Virus record (IMG/VR): IMGVR_UViG_3300048554_000384
Location: 1-23,866 of that record
Reading direction: 5' to 3' (one strand)
DNA from: a virus
DNA: 23,866 bases
In this document: piece by piece, positions 12,937 through 19,486 of the stretch
Layout: every line of letters starts with the position of its first letter
Numbering within the stretch: position 1 is the first letter of the stretch
Position numbers and translations under genes: made by a program
Notes under the pieces: generated by a model
The model's database searches: none
What the model saw: the letters and a program-made list of their open reading frames with translations, nothing else
What the model was told of the DNA's origin: nothing

Positions 12937-13478
12937 TAATCAGTTCTATATAAAAATGTATGATTTTCAACAATAATTGTCACTGGATATACAGTACTCC
13001 AACTAGGTGTTGATATATTATGATTGTAATAATGTGTTGCACCTTTTGTAGGATCACGATACCATAAGTTTCGCTCCATTAATTTGATAGCAACTTGCAT
13101 TGACGTTACCCAATCTCGCATATTGGGTTCTATAACTTTACCTCTTCTAGGTTCTGCTTTATAATATAATTGAGGGTCGTCTTTAAGTCCATCACAGTAC
13201 CAGGCAAACTGGCACATGTCTCTGATAACTTTGCCCTTCCATAGTCTTGCTTCGTAAACAACACCACATACGGTGTTAGGATATTTAGGATGTTCAACTC
13301 TATTGAGTACAACATTGCCAACTGCTTGTTTGCCTTTTAAACTTTCACCACGTGCTTCATAGTAAATGTTTTGAGCCATACAGTATGTTTCGTTTAACTT
13401 ATCATCAGGTACTGGACCTGTTGACATTAGCATAGTCAATAATAAAGACTTTGCCGCTATAACACTTGATTCAATCAT
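12936..13478 (-). CDS. SleB-type cell-wall hydrolase
   Basis: 180 residues, Hydrolase_2/SleB family. Residues 34-60 give the core AQNIYYEARGESLKGKQAVG with the presumed catalytic Glu at 41, followed by VVLNRV and CQFAWYCDG. GATHYYNHNISTPSWS near the C-terminus matches the conserved end. These enzymes cleave peptidoglycan glycan strands. The N-terminal 20 residues are hydrophobic (IAAKSLLLTMLMS) and could export it. It is under a consensus early promoter with an AGGAG SD, odd for a lysis enzyme; a true late lysozyme is at 22.8 kb. Possible roles are wall remodelling, spanning of the envelope, or blocking superinfection. Confidence 0.9.
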   Translation of the reverse strand: MIESSVIAAKSLLLTMLMSTGPVPDDKLNETYCMAQNIYYEARGESLKGKQAVGNVVLNRVEHPKYPNTVCGVVYEARLWKGKVIRDMCQFAWYCDGLKDDPQLYYKAEPRRGKVIEPNMRDWVTSMQVAIKLMERNLWYRDPTKGATHYYNHNISTPSWSTVYPVTIIVENHTFLYRTD

Positions 13479-13503
13479 AGGATCTCCTAAAAGTTATACC
13501 TAT

Positions 13504-13531
13504 ATTATAACATTTCTAGTGTTTATGTCAA
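13504..13531 (-). promoter_or_regulatory. Consensus sigma70 early promoter (TTGACA-16-TATAAT)
   Basis: Perfect boxes on the minus strand, 16-bp spacer, extended TG before the -10. It lies in the short gap above the SleB gene. Confidence 0.9.
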
Positions 13532-13535
13532 GTGT

Positions 13536-13829
13536 CTATTTTGCTAAAGTGATGTTTGTAGTTGCTTCTATGAACTTGTCTGCAATAGCATCTGCTGTTT
13601 GTCCAAATGTTACAACTGTATCTTTATTTATACTAATTTTTTCTGGCATTGAGCTCATCATCCAAGGCACTAATCCTAATCCACCTTGTGGGTTTGCCGC
13701 AACTATACTTGCTTTAGAAACAACAAGGTTGTTATCTTTTTCTTCTTGGAATTGTGCTATGACTTCTTCGCCAGTCAGTAGTTTAAGTGAAATTATATCG
13801 TTTTTCTTTATAGGTTTGTCTAATAACAT
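13536..13829 (-). CDS. Small Sm/LSm-like protein
   Basis: 97 residues. The first half reads as a beta-barrel (DIISLKLLTGEEVIAQFQEE, then NNLVVSKASIV), the pattern of an Sm fold with the G-E-E-V turn. The second half is Met/Pro-rich and then helical. Sm-like proteins of this kind are recurrent in marine T4-like phages, function unknown; they could bind RNA as Hfq does. A late box (TATAAATA, 13853-13860) lies 23 nt upstream, with AGAGA as a weak SD. Confidence 0.6.
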   Translation of the reverse strand: MLLDKPIKKNDIISLKLLTGEEVIAQFQEEKDNNLVVSKASIVAANPQGGLGLVPWMMSSMPEKISINKDTVVTFGQTADAIADKFIEATTNITLAK

Positions 13830-13852
13830 ATGTTTTATCTCTATTTAAAGTG

Positions 13853-13860
13853 TATTTATA
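13853..13860 (-). promoter_or_regulatory. Late promoter box for the Sm-like gene
   Basis: Perfect TATAAATA on the minus strand. Leader with a weak AGAGA SD before the ATG at 13829. Confidence 0.65.
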
Positions 13861-13906
13861 ACTGTATTTAACATTAAGTGAGTTGTTTAGTAAGTGATTA
13901 CTGGAA

Positions 13907-13914
13907 CTTAAATA
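13907..13914 (+). promoter_or_regulatory. Weak late promoter-like box
   Basis: CTTAAATA, a variant box on the plus strand upstream of the small membrane protein at 13958. Confidence 0.35.
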
Positions 13915-13957
13915 TTATCTGAATTTGCTAATTTTGGTAAATTCAATGGAGGTTGAT

Positions 13958-14188
13958 ATGGATATTCTTAAAAGTGTTGGCGGATGGGCCAAACAACTTA
14001 CAGAAGTTGGTATCAGTGTTATTGCTCTTGGAGTAGTACTTGAAGTATTATTTGGTGGAGCAGTTCCTTTCCTAGGAGATTTCCAGGTTGTTACAAACAT
14101 CATGGCTATCTTGAATGGATTGAGTAACGAAGGCTTACTAGGATTAGTAGGTGTTTGGATACTGTACCATGTCTTTAACAAGAAATAA
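13958..14188 (+). CDS. Small hydrophobic conserved phage protein
   Basis: 76 residues starting MDILKSVGGWAKQLTEVG, with two hydrophobic segments (about 15-35 and 55-73), glycine-rich and ending FNKK. Similar small proteins (VGGWAKxLTEVG...LEVLFGG) are familiar from marine T4-like phages but have no known function. The ATG at 13958 has a strong GGAGGT 4 nt upstream, the best SD in the window, which implies high expression; an upstream in-frame ATG is not needed. It ends in a clear terminator, so it is a single-gene unit. A virion or membrane component is possible. Confidence 0.75.
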   Translation: MDILKSVGGWAKQLTEVGISVIALGVVLEVLFGGAVPFLGDFQVVTNIMAILNGLSNEGLLGLVGVWILYHVFNKK

Positions 14189-14207
14189 CATACATATAGA
14201 CTAGATT

Positions 14208-14229
14208 AGGGCGGTTATCCGCCCTTTTC
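14208..14229 (+). terminator. Intrinsic terminator
   Basis: AGGGCGG-TTAT-CCGCCCT stem (7 bp, 4-nt loop), then TTTTCT. The most GC-rich hairpin in the window, directly after the small membrane protein gene. Confidence 0.9.
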
Positions 14230-14270
14230 TTTGAAAAAATACATGTTTTAGTGTACATTTAGATATTTTT

Positions 14271-14278
14271 GTTAAATA
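14271..14278 (+). promoter_or_regulatory. Late promoter-like box for the 14.3-kb RNA
   Basis: GTTAAATA on the plus strand. With T4 geometry the +1 is 14284, one base from the foot of the closing helix of the candidate RNA. Confidence 0.5.
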
Positions 14279-14282
14279 AAAG

Positions 14283-14387
14283 TGTTGGGCAGAATAGATT
14301 TCAGTCTAACAGTAATTAAACATCGCCTCCCTCTTAGGAAAGGCTAGATAGAGCAGGAGAACTGCAAAATGACTGTTCAACATTTTT
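14283..14387 (+). ncRNA. Candidate structured RNA of about 105 nt
   Basis: There is no substantial gene between 14,230 and 14,408. The ends pair: TGTTGGGCAG (14283-14292) with CTGTTCAACA (14373-14382), ten pairs including two G-U, followed by T5. Inside are small hairpins: TAGA/TCTA (14295-14308), GCCT/AGGC (14325-14344) and GCAG/CTGC with a GAGAA loop (14353-14365). A late box predicts the 5' end at 14284. A 7-codon ORF (14369-14392, MTVQHFC) with AGGAGA 8 nt upstream overlaps the 3' helix. It could be an sRNA or a cis-acting leader. It does not match a riboswitch class I know. Helices were found by eye. Confidence 0.45.
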
Positions 14388-14410
14388 GCTAGGTGGCCAC
14401 CAAGCATTTT
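14388..14410. terminator. Palindrome/possible bidirectional terminator
   Basis: GCTAGGTGGCCACCAAGC is an inverted repeat with one mismatch and no spacer, followed on the plus strand by ATTTT. It sits between the candidate RNA and the end of the leftward sulfotransferase gene, whose stop it touches. It could end both transcripts or be a protein-binding site (the core GGTGGCCACC is a perfect palindrome). Confidence 0.4.
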
Positions 14411-15077
14411 AAGGAATGTAGTATGACTGATTCCTTATGTGATTTATAATCTTATAGTCTTCAACTCTAAGATCGTTTGTAAACCATTCTCTATTAGTTT
14501 TAGAAATACTATATGTCTGATTAATATCTGGGAATTGTTTTCTGCTTCTTTTTAAGAAAGGATCTTCTGGTAGATTTACGCCTTGTTCTTTCATTATGCT
14601 ACTTAATGAATTTAATTCAAATACGTTTTTAACTTTTGCTTCATGTTTTTTATATGTTGATAAATTGCCTAACCAATATGTTAAAGGAGATAATAAAAGA
14701 TTAAGTGGAGTAGTTCCAAATTCATGCTCAACTTTATCTGCAGAGCCTTCTCTAAGAGCTGTTATAAAATGATTAGGAGTAGGGAAGTCTCTAAAAATAT
14801 TTTTTTCTCCCTTACCTAAATCCTGATAGCCTCCTCCCTGAAATAAAATATTTACACCTTTATTAATTTGTTTACGTTTATTGTTAGTTGCTCTTTCCCA
14901 AAAGCCACTACAAAATCTTTCCAAAGGGTCGCGAATGCTAAACACACAGTATGTTTCAATATTAGTTAAAGTGATTGCGTGACTAGGTGCAACAACAAAG
15001 GGTACAGGATTTTGAGCCAACATAAAGGCATTTCTTAATGATGTTCCTCCTGTTTTTGGTATATGTAAATATATCAT
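14409..15077 (-). CDS. Sulfotransferase-family protein
   Basis: 222 residues. HIPKTGGTSLRNAF at 5-18 is the 5'-phosphosulfate loop of PAPS-dependent sulfotransferases, and FSIRDPLERFCSGF at 46-59 is the 3'-phosphate motif (R49, S57). The enzyme would move a sulfuryl group from PAPS to a hydroxyl, here most likely on a glycan. It is last in the glycan operon, overlapping the previous gene by one base (TAATG). No separate promoter is seen. Cellular relatives are usually somewhat longer. Confidence 0.8.
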   Translation of the reverse strand: MIYLHIPKTGGTSLRNAFMLAQNPVPFVVAPSHAITLTNIETYCVFSIRDPLERFCSGFWERATNNKRKQINKGVNILFQGGGYQDLGKGEKNIFRDFPTPNHFITALREGSADKVEHEFGTTPLNLLLSPLTYWLGNLSTYKKHEAKVKNVFELNSLSSIMKEQGVNLPEDPFLKRSRKQFPDINQTYSISKTNREWFTNDLRVEDYKIINHIRNQSYYIP

Positions 15078-15805
15078 TATCCATTATTTACCGGAACCTC
15101 TAACCATTCACAGATATAATTAAACAATTCTACTCTATTTTGTATACCTCTACTACTATGCCAATGCACAATATGAGCATCATTAATATCTATTCCATTC
15201 CATTGATTGCCTTGTTCAATGTTAGTATCTAAATTTGGTATCATATGTCCCTGATAAGCCATTTTAGGATCTATAACGTCATCATAATTTATGTCTTGTC
15301 CCCATAACATATCGTTATAGATGTCTTGCTCATCTGACCAAATTTTTAAACTATCTATTTTTTCCATAGTATAGTCTATCCATTTTTTGTCCATTGTGGA
15401 TGGATAGTATCTTACATCACAATTAAAATTATTTTGAAATTTGGTTGTATGTTTTGGATCACTATGGTTAAACATTGTGAAATTATCGTACTTACCAAAA
15501 ATTTCAGTAGGCTGAATCATTGTAGTATCTAAACCAGTGAATAAAATATTACATGGTTCACTATTCCACAGATCATATATTTTTCTAAAGTTTTGTTGGA
15601 AAACTTCAAATACATGATTTACATCTTCTTCTAATAAAACATATTCCCACTCTCCTTGTAAAAAATGATTAAAAGTTGAGTAGGATAAATTTTGTAACTC
15701 CTGATACATTGGGTAAGTATCTGGTTCATGTATAGGTATCTGTTGAGTAGGGTCGTAGTCTTCTTTGGTTACTTTACAAAGAGTTTGTACAAAATAGTTC
15801 TTCAT
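15077..15805 (-). CDS. Probable glycosyltransferase-like protein
   Basis: 242 residues with no strong motif. WSDEQDIYNDMLWG and the C-terminal AHIVHWHSSRG resemble the acceptor-side and end regions of GT-A-like sugar transferases (D-x-x-N pattern and the IVHxH segment); EWEYVLLEEDVNHV could carry a metal-binding acid cluster. The operon context, between an RfbH-type dehydrase and a sulfotransferase, supports a transferase role. ATGA overlap with the dehydrase gene. The alternative is a non-catalytic glycan-binding protein. Confidence 0.45.
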   Translation of the reverse strand: MKNYFVQTLCKVTKEDYDPTQQIPIHEPDTYPMYQELQNLSYSTFNHFLQGEWEYVLLEEDVNHVFEVFQQNFRKIYDLWNSEPCNILFTGLDTTMIQPTEIFGKYDNFTMFNHSDPKHTTKFQNNFNCDVRYYPSTMDKKWIDYTMEKIDSLKIWSDEQDIYNDMLWGQDINYDDVIDPKMAYQGHMIPNLDTNIEQGNQWNGIDINDAHIVHWHSSRGIQNRVELFNYICEWLEVPVNNG

Positions 15806-17145
15806 AGTATTCTGTTTTCATATTGTGATAAAAACTCGTCCGCAATCTTCTCGATCCATGCAATCTGTTCTGGTGTAATTACAGCACTTGCTCCATGAAA
15901 GAAAGTATTTGTTAATGTAAATGTTGCATTAGGGTAATTATCTTTTGCGTCTTGAGGATCCATTAAATGACTATATGCTGGTTGTAACATAATATTACCA
16001 GCAAAATAAGGTCTTGTTTGAATTTTATTATCTTCTAAATAGTCTACATATTGTGTTCTAGTAAACGGTGCATTTTTCCTTATTGTTAATGGGAAAGCAA
16101 ACCAACTAGGATCTGAATGTTCCCTTGGTCTAGGTAATATAAAATATTTTTCATATTTTTCGTATATTTTAAATAGTAAACTGTAATTTCTTCTTCTTAA
16201 GGAATGAATTTCGTCTAGTTTTTTAAGTTGCTCAAGACCCATTGCACTCTGGATATCTATAGGTTTTAAATTATATCCTATTTCATCATATACAAATTTA
16301 TGATCAAATGTTTGGTCAGGCATTGTAGGTATCCAATCACTAAAACGTTTTTTACATGTTCCGTTTTTTAGTTTGTTTGCTTCTGGACCTACACAATAAC
16401 AACCTCTACCCCATTCCCTAAAACTTCTAGTAATTACTTCTTGCTCATTTGTATTACATGCAACAAAGCCACCTTCTCCCATAGTCATATGATGTGCAGG
16501 ATAAAAACTACAACTTGCCATTTCACCAAAACTACCTAAAGGCTTTCCTCTGTATGTTGTACCCAATGCATCGCAACAATCTTCTAATAATACTAGATTA
16601 TACCTTTCCACTAACTCCATAAGTTGATCCATGTTAGGCGGATTTCCTAGTACGTGAGCGAATGTTATCACTTTGATGTCAGGATCATTTTTTAATATCT
16701 CCTCACACTGATCTAAATCTAAATTAAGTGTATCTAATTCAATGTCTACAAATACAGGTTCAAATCCTACCTGTAATGTTGGATTAAGTGTTGTTGGAAA
16801 ACCTGCAATAGGCATTAATACTTTAGTACCTTTAGGAAAGTTATGTCCCCTTTTACTTGTTAATGATGCCATCATTAATAAATTGGCACTACTACCTGAG
16901 TTAGTTAATACACCGTGTTTTTTGCCATAATATTTTGGAAACTTACGTTCAAATTTTAAACTTTTATCTCCCATTACTAACCATCCATCCAGTAATGTTT
17001 CTGCGGCACTCACATACTCATCACTACTAAACAAAGGACCAGCATAATTTACAAAGTCTTTGCCAGGCTCCCATGTTTTGTTTGCTTGTTTTTCATCTAT
17101 ATATTCTTTTATAGATTCAAGAATGTCATTTAGTTTGTTATCCAT
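15802..17145 (-). CDS. rfbH: RfbH-type CDP-4-keto-6-deoxyglucose-3-dehydrase (E1)
   Basis: 447 residues, DegT/DnrJ/EryC1/StrS fold. In SFYPAHHMTMGEGG, His218 stands where aminotransferases have the PLP-binding Lys, the mark of the dehydrases RfbH/E1 and ColD. C191, C249, C251 and C264 match the E1 [2Fe-2S] spacing C-x57-C-x1-C exactly; the last interval is x12 against the x7 I recall for Yersinia E1. The Fe-S cysteines favour RfbH over ColD. RfbH removes the C3 hydroxyl on the way to 3,6-dideoxyhexoses of O-antigens and normally needs an E3 reductase, not seen here. It appears leaderless, the late box ending 5 nt before the ATG, and heads the glycan operon. Confidence 0.9.
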   Translation of the reverse strand: MDNKLNDILESIKEYIDEKQANKTWEPGKDFVNYAGPLFSSDEYVSAAETLLDGWLVMGDKSLKFERKFPKYYGKKHGVLTNSGSSANLLMMASLTSKRGHNFPKGTKVLMPIAGFPTTLNPTLQVGFEPVFVDIELDTLNLDLDQCEEILKNDPDIKVITFAHVLGNPPNMDQLMELVERYNLVLLEDCCDALGTTYRGKPLGSFGEMASCSFYPAHHMTMGEGGFVACNTNEQEVITRSFREWGRGCYCVGPEANKLKNGTCKKRFSDWIPTMPDQTFDHKFVYDEIGYNLKPIDIQSAMGLEQLKKLDEIHSLRRRNYSLLFKIYEKYEKYFILPRPREHSDPSWFAFPLTIRKNAPFTRTQYVDYLEDNKIQTRPYFAGNIMLQPAYSHLMDPQDAKDNYPNATFTLTNTFFHGASAVITPEQIAWIEKIADEFLSQYENRIL

Positions 17146-17150
17146 ATCAA

Positions 17151-17158
17151 TATTTATA
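17151..17158 (-). promoter_or_regulatory. Late promoter box, 5 nt before an ATG
   Basis: Perfect TATAAATA on the minus strand, then TTGAT, then the rfbH ATG at 17145. No SD. Predicted +1 is the A of ATG. Confidence 0.75.
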
Positions 17159-17165
17159 TACCATT

Positions 17166-18092
17166 TTATTCGTATTCTACAGGTTCTGATCTATTAGTTT
17201 TTAATTCGCAGTTATCAAATTTTCCTACAGTCTCATAAACTAATGACTCTAATGTATCATTAAATTTAAAATTAAATGTTTCTTGAAATTTTGTAGTAGT
17301 GACACCAAAGTTATAATTCTTTTTTTCTAATTTTTCGTTAGTAATAACTTCTGGAGTATCTTTGTTTATAACTTTTACTTTGGATGCCATGCCTACTACT
17401 TCAGCAATCTCTCCTGATGTACTTGTAAAACTTGCCAAGTTATATATGCCTCTGTTGTCTTCATTTGACTCTATTATTGTTTCTAAGGCATTCATTAAAT
17501 CATTTATTCCTAATATGCTTCTTTTAGTATCAGCATTAAACAAATGTATCTCACCTTTTGTTTTTGCTGTATTAGTCATAGCATTTATCATTACATCAGT
17601 TCTTATATGTGGAGCCGGCCCATTTACCGTACCAAATCGCAATCCATAGAATTCAGAATCACTTAATTTTGCTAATTGGTCTACTTGTAGTTTTGCCATA
17701 TCATAAAAATTTATAGGAGAAAAATCTAAATATTCTTCATCTATCTCGTCTTCAGTTGTATTTCCATATACACTACTGCTACTGGCGTAAATAAATTTTG
17801 TACCATTTAATTTCTTTAGCAGGTTGGCAAAGTTTCTAACATTGTTATTCCAACTACTAAATTTGTCTTCACACATCTTAACACTACTATGACCTGCTAA
17901 CAATATAACGGTATCAAATGTTTTAATGTATCTATCAGTAACATCATTGTAATCAAAAAACTCGTATTGTAATTCTTCTGGATTACCAAACCAATTAATA
18001 TCCACATTGGTAATATTATATTTGTCTTTAAAAACTTTATTAAATTTAGACCCGATGTAGCCTACGCCACCTAATAGCAATATATCCTTCAT
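17166..18092 (-). CDS. NAD(P)-dependent sugar epimerase/reductase (extended SDR, WcaG-like)
   Basis: 308 residues. The N-terminal Rossmann motif LLLGGVGYIGSKF (GGxGxxG at 8-14) binds NAD(P). The catalytic set is visible: Ser in YASSSSVYG (about 104-107) and Y130-x3-K134 in FYDMAK. RFGTVNGPAPH is the usual substrate-side strand. It would epimerise, dehydrate or reduce a nucleotide sugar, most plausibly acting after the RfbH-type step to set the final dideoxy- or deoxy-sugar. The late box variant GGTAAATA ends 5 nt before the ATG, with no SD. Confidence 0.85.
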   Translation of the reverse strand: MKDILLLGGVGYIGSKFNKVFKDKYNITNVDINWFGNPEELQYEFFDYNDVTDRYIKTFDTVILLAGHSSVKMCEDKFSSWNNNVRNFANLLKKLNGTKFIYASSSSVYGNTTEDEIDEEYLDFSPINFYDMAKLQVDQLAKLSDSEFYGLRFGTVNGPAPHIRTDVMINAMTNTAKTKGEIHLFNADTKRSILGINDLMNALETIIESNEDNRGIYNLASFTSTSGEIAEVVGMASKVKVINKDTPEVITNEKLEKKNYNFGVTTTKFQETFNFKFNDTLESLVYETVGKFDNCELKTNRSEPVEYE

Positions 18093-18096
18093 GCCA

Positions 18097-19152
18097 CTAT
18101 TTACCAGTTGCTATTGCTTGGTTATATAATTGTTGGCTTGCCAAGTTTTTGGCCTTGGCCTCACATTGTATGTCAAAGTTTTGCCAAAAGGTCAATGCCC
18201 ATTCGTTTACTTGTTCATTAGGATAAAAATCAGAGTGGGCTCTTAGTTTTTGTTTTTTGCAACCTAAATCGAGTAAGGTGTTAATGTCATGCATACCTCC
18301 GTGCTGGTGGTTTGCTTGTAACAAGGATGGTTCAGGTAACCATTCATCCCTGCTATAACTATAATGTAAAGTAGGCCTAACACCACGCCAACTATCAATG
18401 ACCCTTTTAACGCGGTCATCATTCGCTTGTATATATTCTTCATCTCTAATCCAGTGATGGTGTATATCTAACACCAGTGCAACATATTTTTCTAATTGTA
18501 AGGACTCATCTAATCCCCAACACATTTCGTCATTTTCAATAGCGATTGTGTTTCGAGCTTCTGGGCTCAATTTATCTAGTATATTTATGATACCTAGATA
18601 TCCTTGTCTACCCGAAATATGGACATTAGTTTTAAAGTCCATAAACTCCTTACCAAAACCCATCCAACGTACCATGTTAGCATGATACTCAAACTCATCA
18701 ATACTTCGTTCTACAACCTCAGGTTTGTCACTAGCAAGTACACAAAACTGTCCAGGATGAAAACTTACACGAACATCTTTTTCTCTAGCAAGTTCTCCTA
18801 CTTTACTAAATCCTTTCTCAAGTTCTTTAATAACTGTTTTATCCTCAAAGACATATCTCCATGTAGGTTCAGTTGCCATGGGTATTTGGTTACTGCCTAG
18901 TCTTACCATACGCATATTTTCAGGTAGTGTACTCACATACTCCACAAGATTGTATGCACTTTGCATATTGTGTTCAACACAATCCAATAACTTTTGTTCT
19001 GCTTTGTCAGGATTATTGTTACACCACAGTCTTGTAGTAGACTTTTCAGTATACATCTGCTGTTTTTCTTTGAGTATTTTAGGTTTCTGTGTCTGATCTT
19101 CTTCCAGATACTTACAGCAGAATCCAATTCGTTTTATAGAATTATCAAACAT
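18097..19152 (-). CDS. uvsE: UV damage endonuclease UvsE/UvdE
   Basis: 351 residues, complete TIM-barrel UV endonuclease. Metal-binding and catalytic landmarks: VRLGSNQIP (83-91), RVSFHPGQFCVLAS (128-141), NDEM (207-210), LDIHHHW (228-234) and AHSDFYP near the end. It nicks 5' of pyrimidine dimers and other photolesions, starting repair without photolyase, which suits a surface-ocean phage. UvsE genes are known in marine T4-like phages. The ATG overlaps the end of the upstream small gene by 8 nt (ATGTTTGA), so it is coupled to the early operon promoter at 19412-19439. Confidence 0.95.
   Translation of the reverse strand: MFDNSIKRIGFCCKYLEEDQTQKPKILKEKQQMYTEKSTTRLWCNNNPDKAEQKLLDCVEHNMQSAYNLVEYVSTLPENMRMVRLGSNQIPMATEPTWRYVFEDKTVIKELEKGFSKVGELAREKDVRVSFHPGQFCVLASDKPEVVERSIDEFEYHANMVRWMGFGKEFMDFKTNVHISGRQGYLGIINILDKLSPEARNTIAIENDEMCWGLDESLQLEKYVALVLDIHHHWIRDEEYIQANDDRVKRVIDSWRGVRPTLHYSYSRDEWLPEPSLLQANHQHGGMHDINTLLDLGCKKQKLRAHSDFYPNEQVNEWALTFWQNFDIQCEAKAKNLASQQLYNQAIATGK
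18098..18105 (-). promoter_or_regulatory. Late promoter-like box, 5 nt before an ATG
   Basis: Variant GGTAAATA on the minus strand, then GTGGC, then the epimerase ATG at 18092. It overlaps the end of uvsE. Confidence 0.5.
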
Positions 19153-19405
19153 TGTTTTTAAATATATCCATTGCTTTTTGAAAAGAGTTAGTGTCTTGTT
19201 CTTCTTCCATTATATCATGCGTACAAGCATTTAAGCTCTTTATCATATTATAATTTAATTGTAGTAAATTGTCAAACTCTAATTTAATGGGTTCTCTATC
19301 CCAATCAGTTATAGATTTACCATCATCAGACAAATAAACTTTGTGTACAGAGTATTGTACCTTGCCTTTATTAGTTGTTTTAAATATTCTGAAGTGTTCT
19401 TCCAT
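19145..19405 (-). CDS. Hypothetical small early protein upstream of uvsE
   Basis: 86 residues, no family recognised. Beta-strand-like N-terminus (HFRIFKTTNKGKVQYSVHKV) and an acidic, helical C-terminus. It is the first gene of the uvsE operon. The -10 box ends 6 nt before its ATG, with no SD, so the mRNA is predicted to be leaderless. Confidence 0.7.
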   Translation of the reverse strand: MEEHFRIFKTTNKGKVQYSVHKVYLSDDGKSITDWDREPIKLEFDNLLQLNYNMIKSLNACTHDIMEEEQDTNSFQKAMDIFKNNV

Positions 19406-19411
19406 GCTGGA

Positions 19412-19439
19412 AGTATAACACAGTTACAAAAATTGTCAA
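19412..19439 (-). promoter_or_regulatory. Sigma70-like early promoter (TTGACA-16-TATACT)
   Basis: Minus-strand boxes with a 16-bp spacer; TATACT is 6 nt above the ATG at 19405. Its -35 lies only 5 bp from the plus-strand late box at 19445, a compact divergent early/late switch point. Confidence 0.85.
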
Positions 19440-19444
19440 TATAA

Positions 19445-19452
19445 GATAAATA
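19445..19452 (+). promoter_or_regulatory. Late promoter box for the tandem virion-type genes
   Basis: GATAAATA; the predicted mRNA leader of about 29 nt carries a CGGAGAT SD and the 14-bp palindrome ATTGTAATTACAAT (19456-19469). Confidence 0.7.
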
Positions 19453-19486
19453 CTAATTGTAATTACAATCCAATCTCGGAGATAAA

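Noticed and set aside
13925-13957. Longer start for the small membrane protein at 13958
   Set aside because: The extra residues precede the strong GGAGGT SD, which sits properly only for the ATG at 13958.
14283-14387. Possible glutamine-II (downstream-peptide) riboswitch, because a structured RNA precedes a tiny ORF with an SD in a marine phage
   Set aside because: The conserved core sequence I know for that class is not visible and the helix order differs, so only a generic structured RNA is claimed.
16750-16765. GTTCAAATCC, similar to a tRNA T-loop
   Set aside because: It lies inside the conserved RfbH coding sequence and no tRNA arms fit around it. No tRNA was found in the window.
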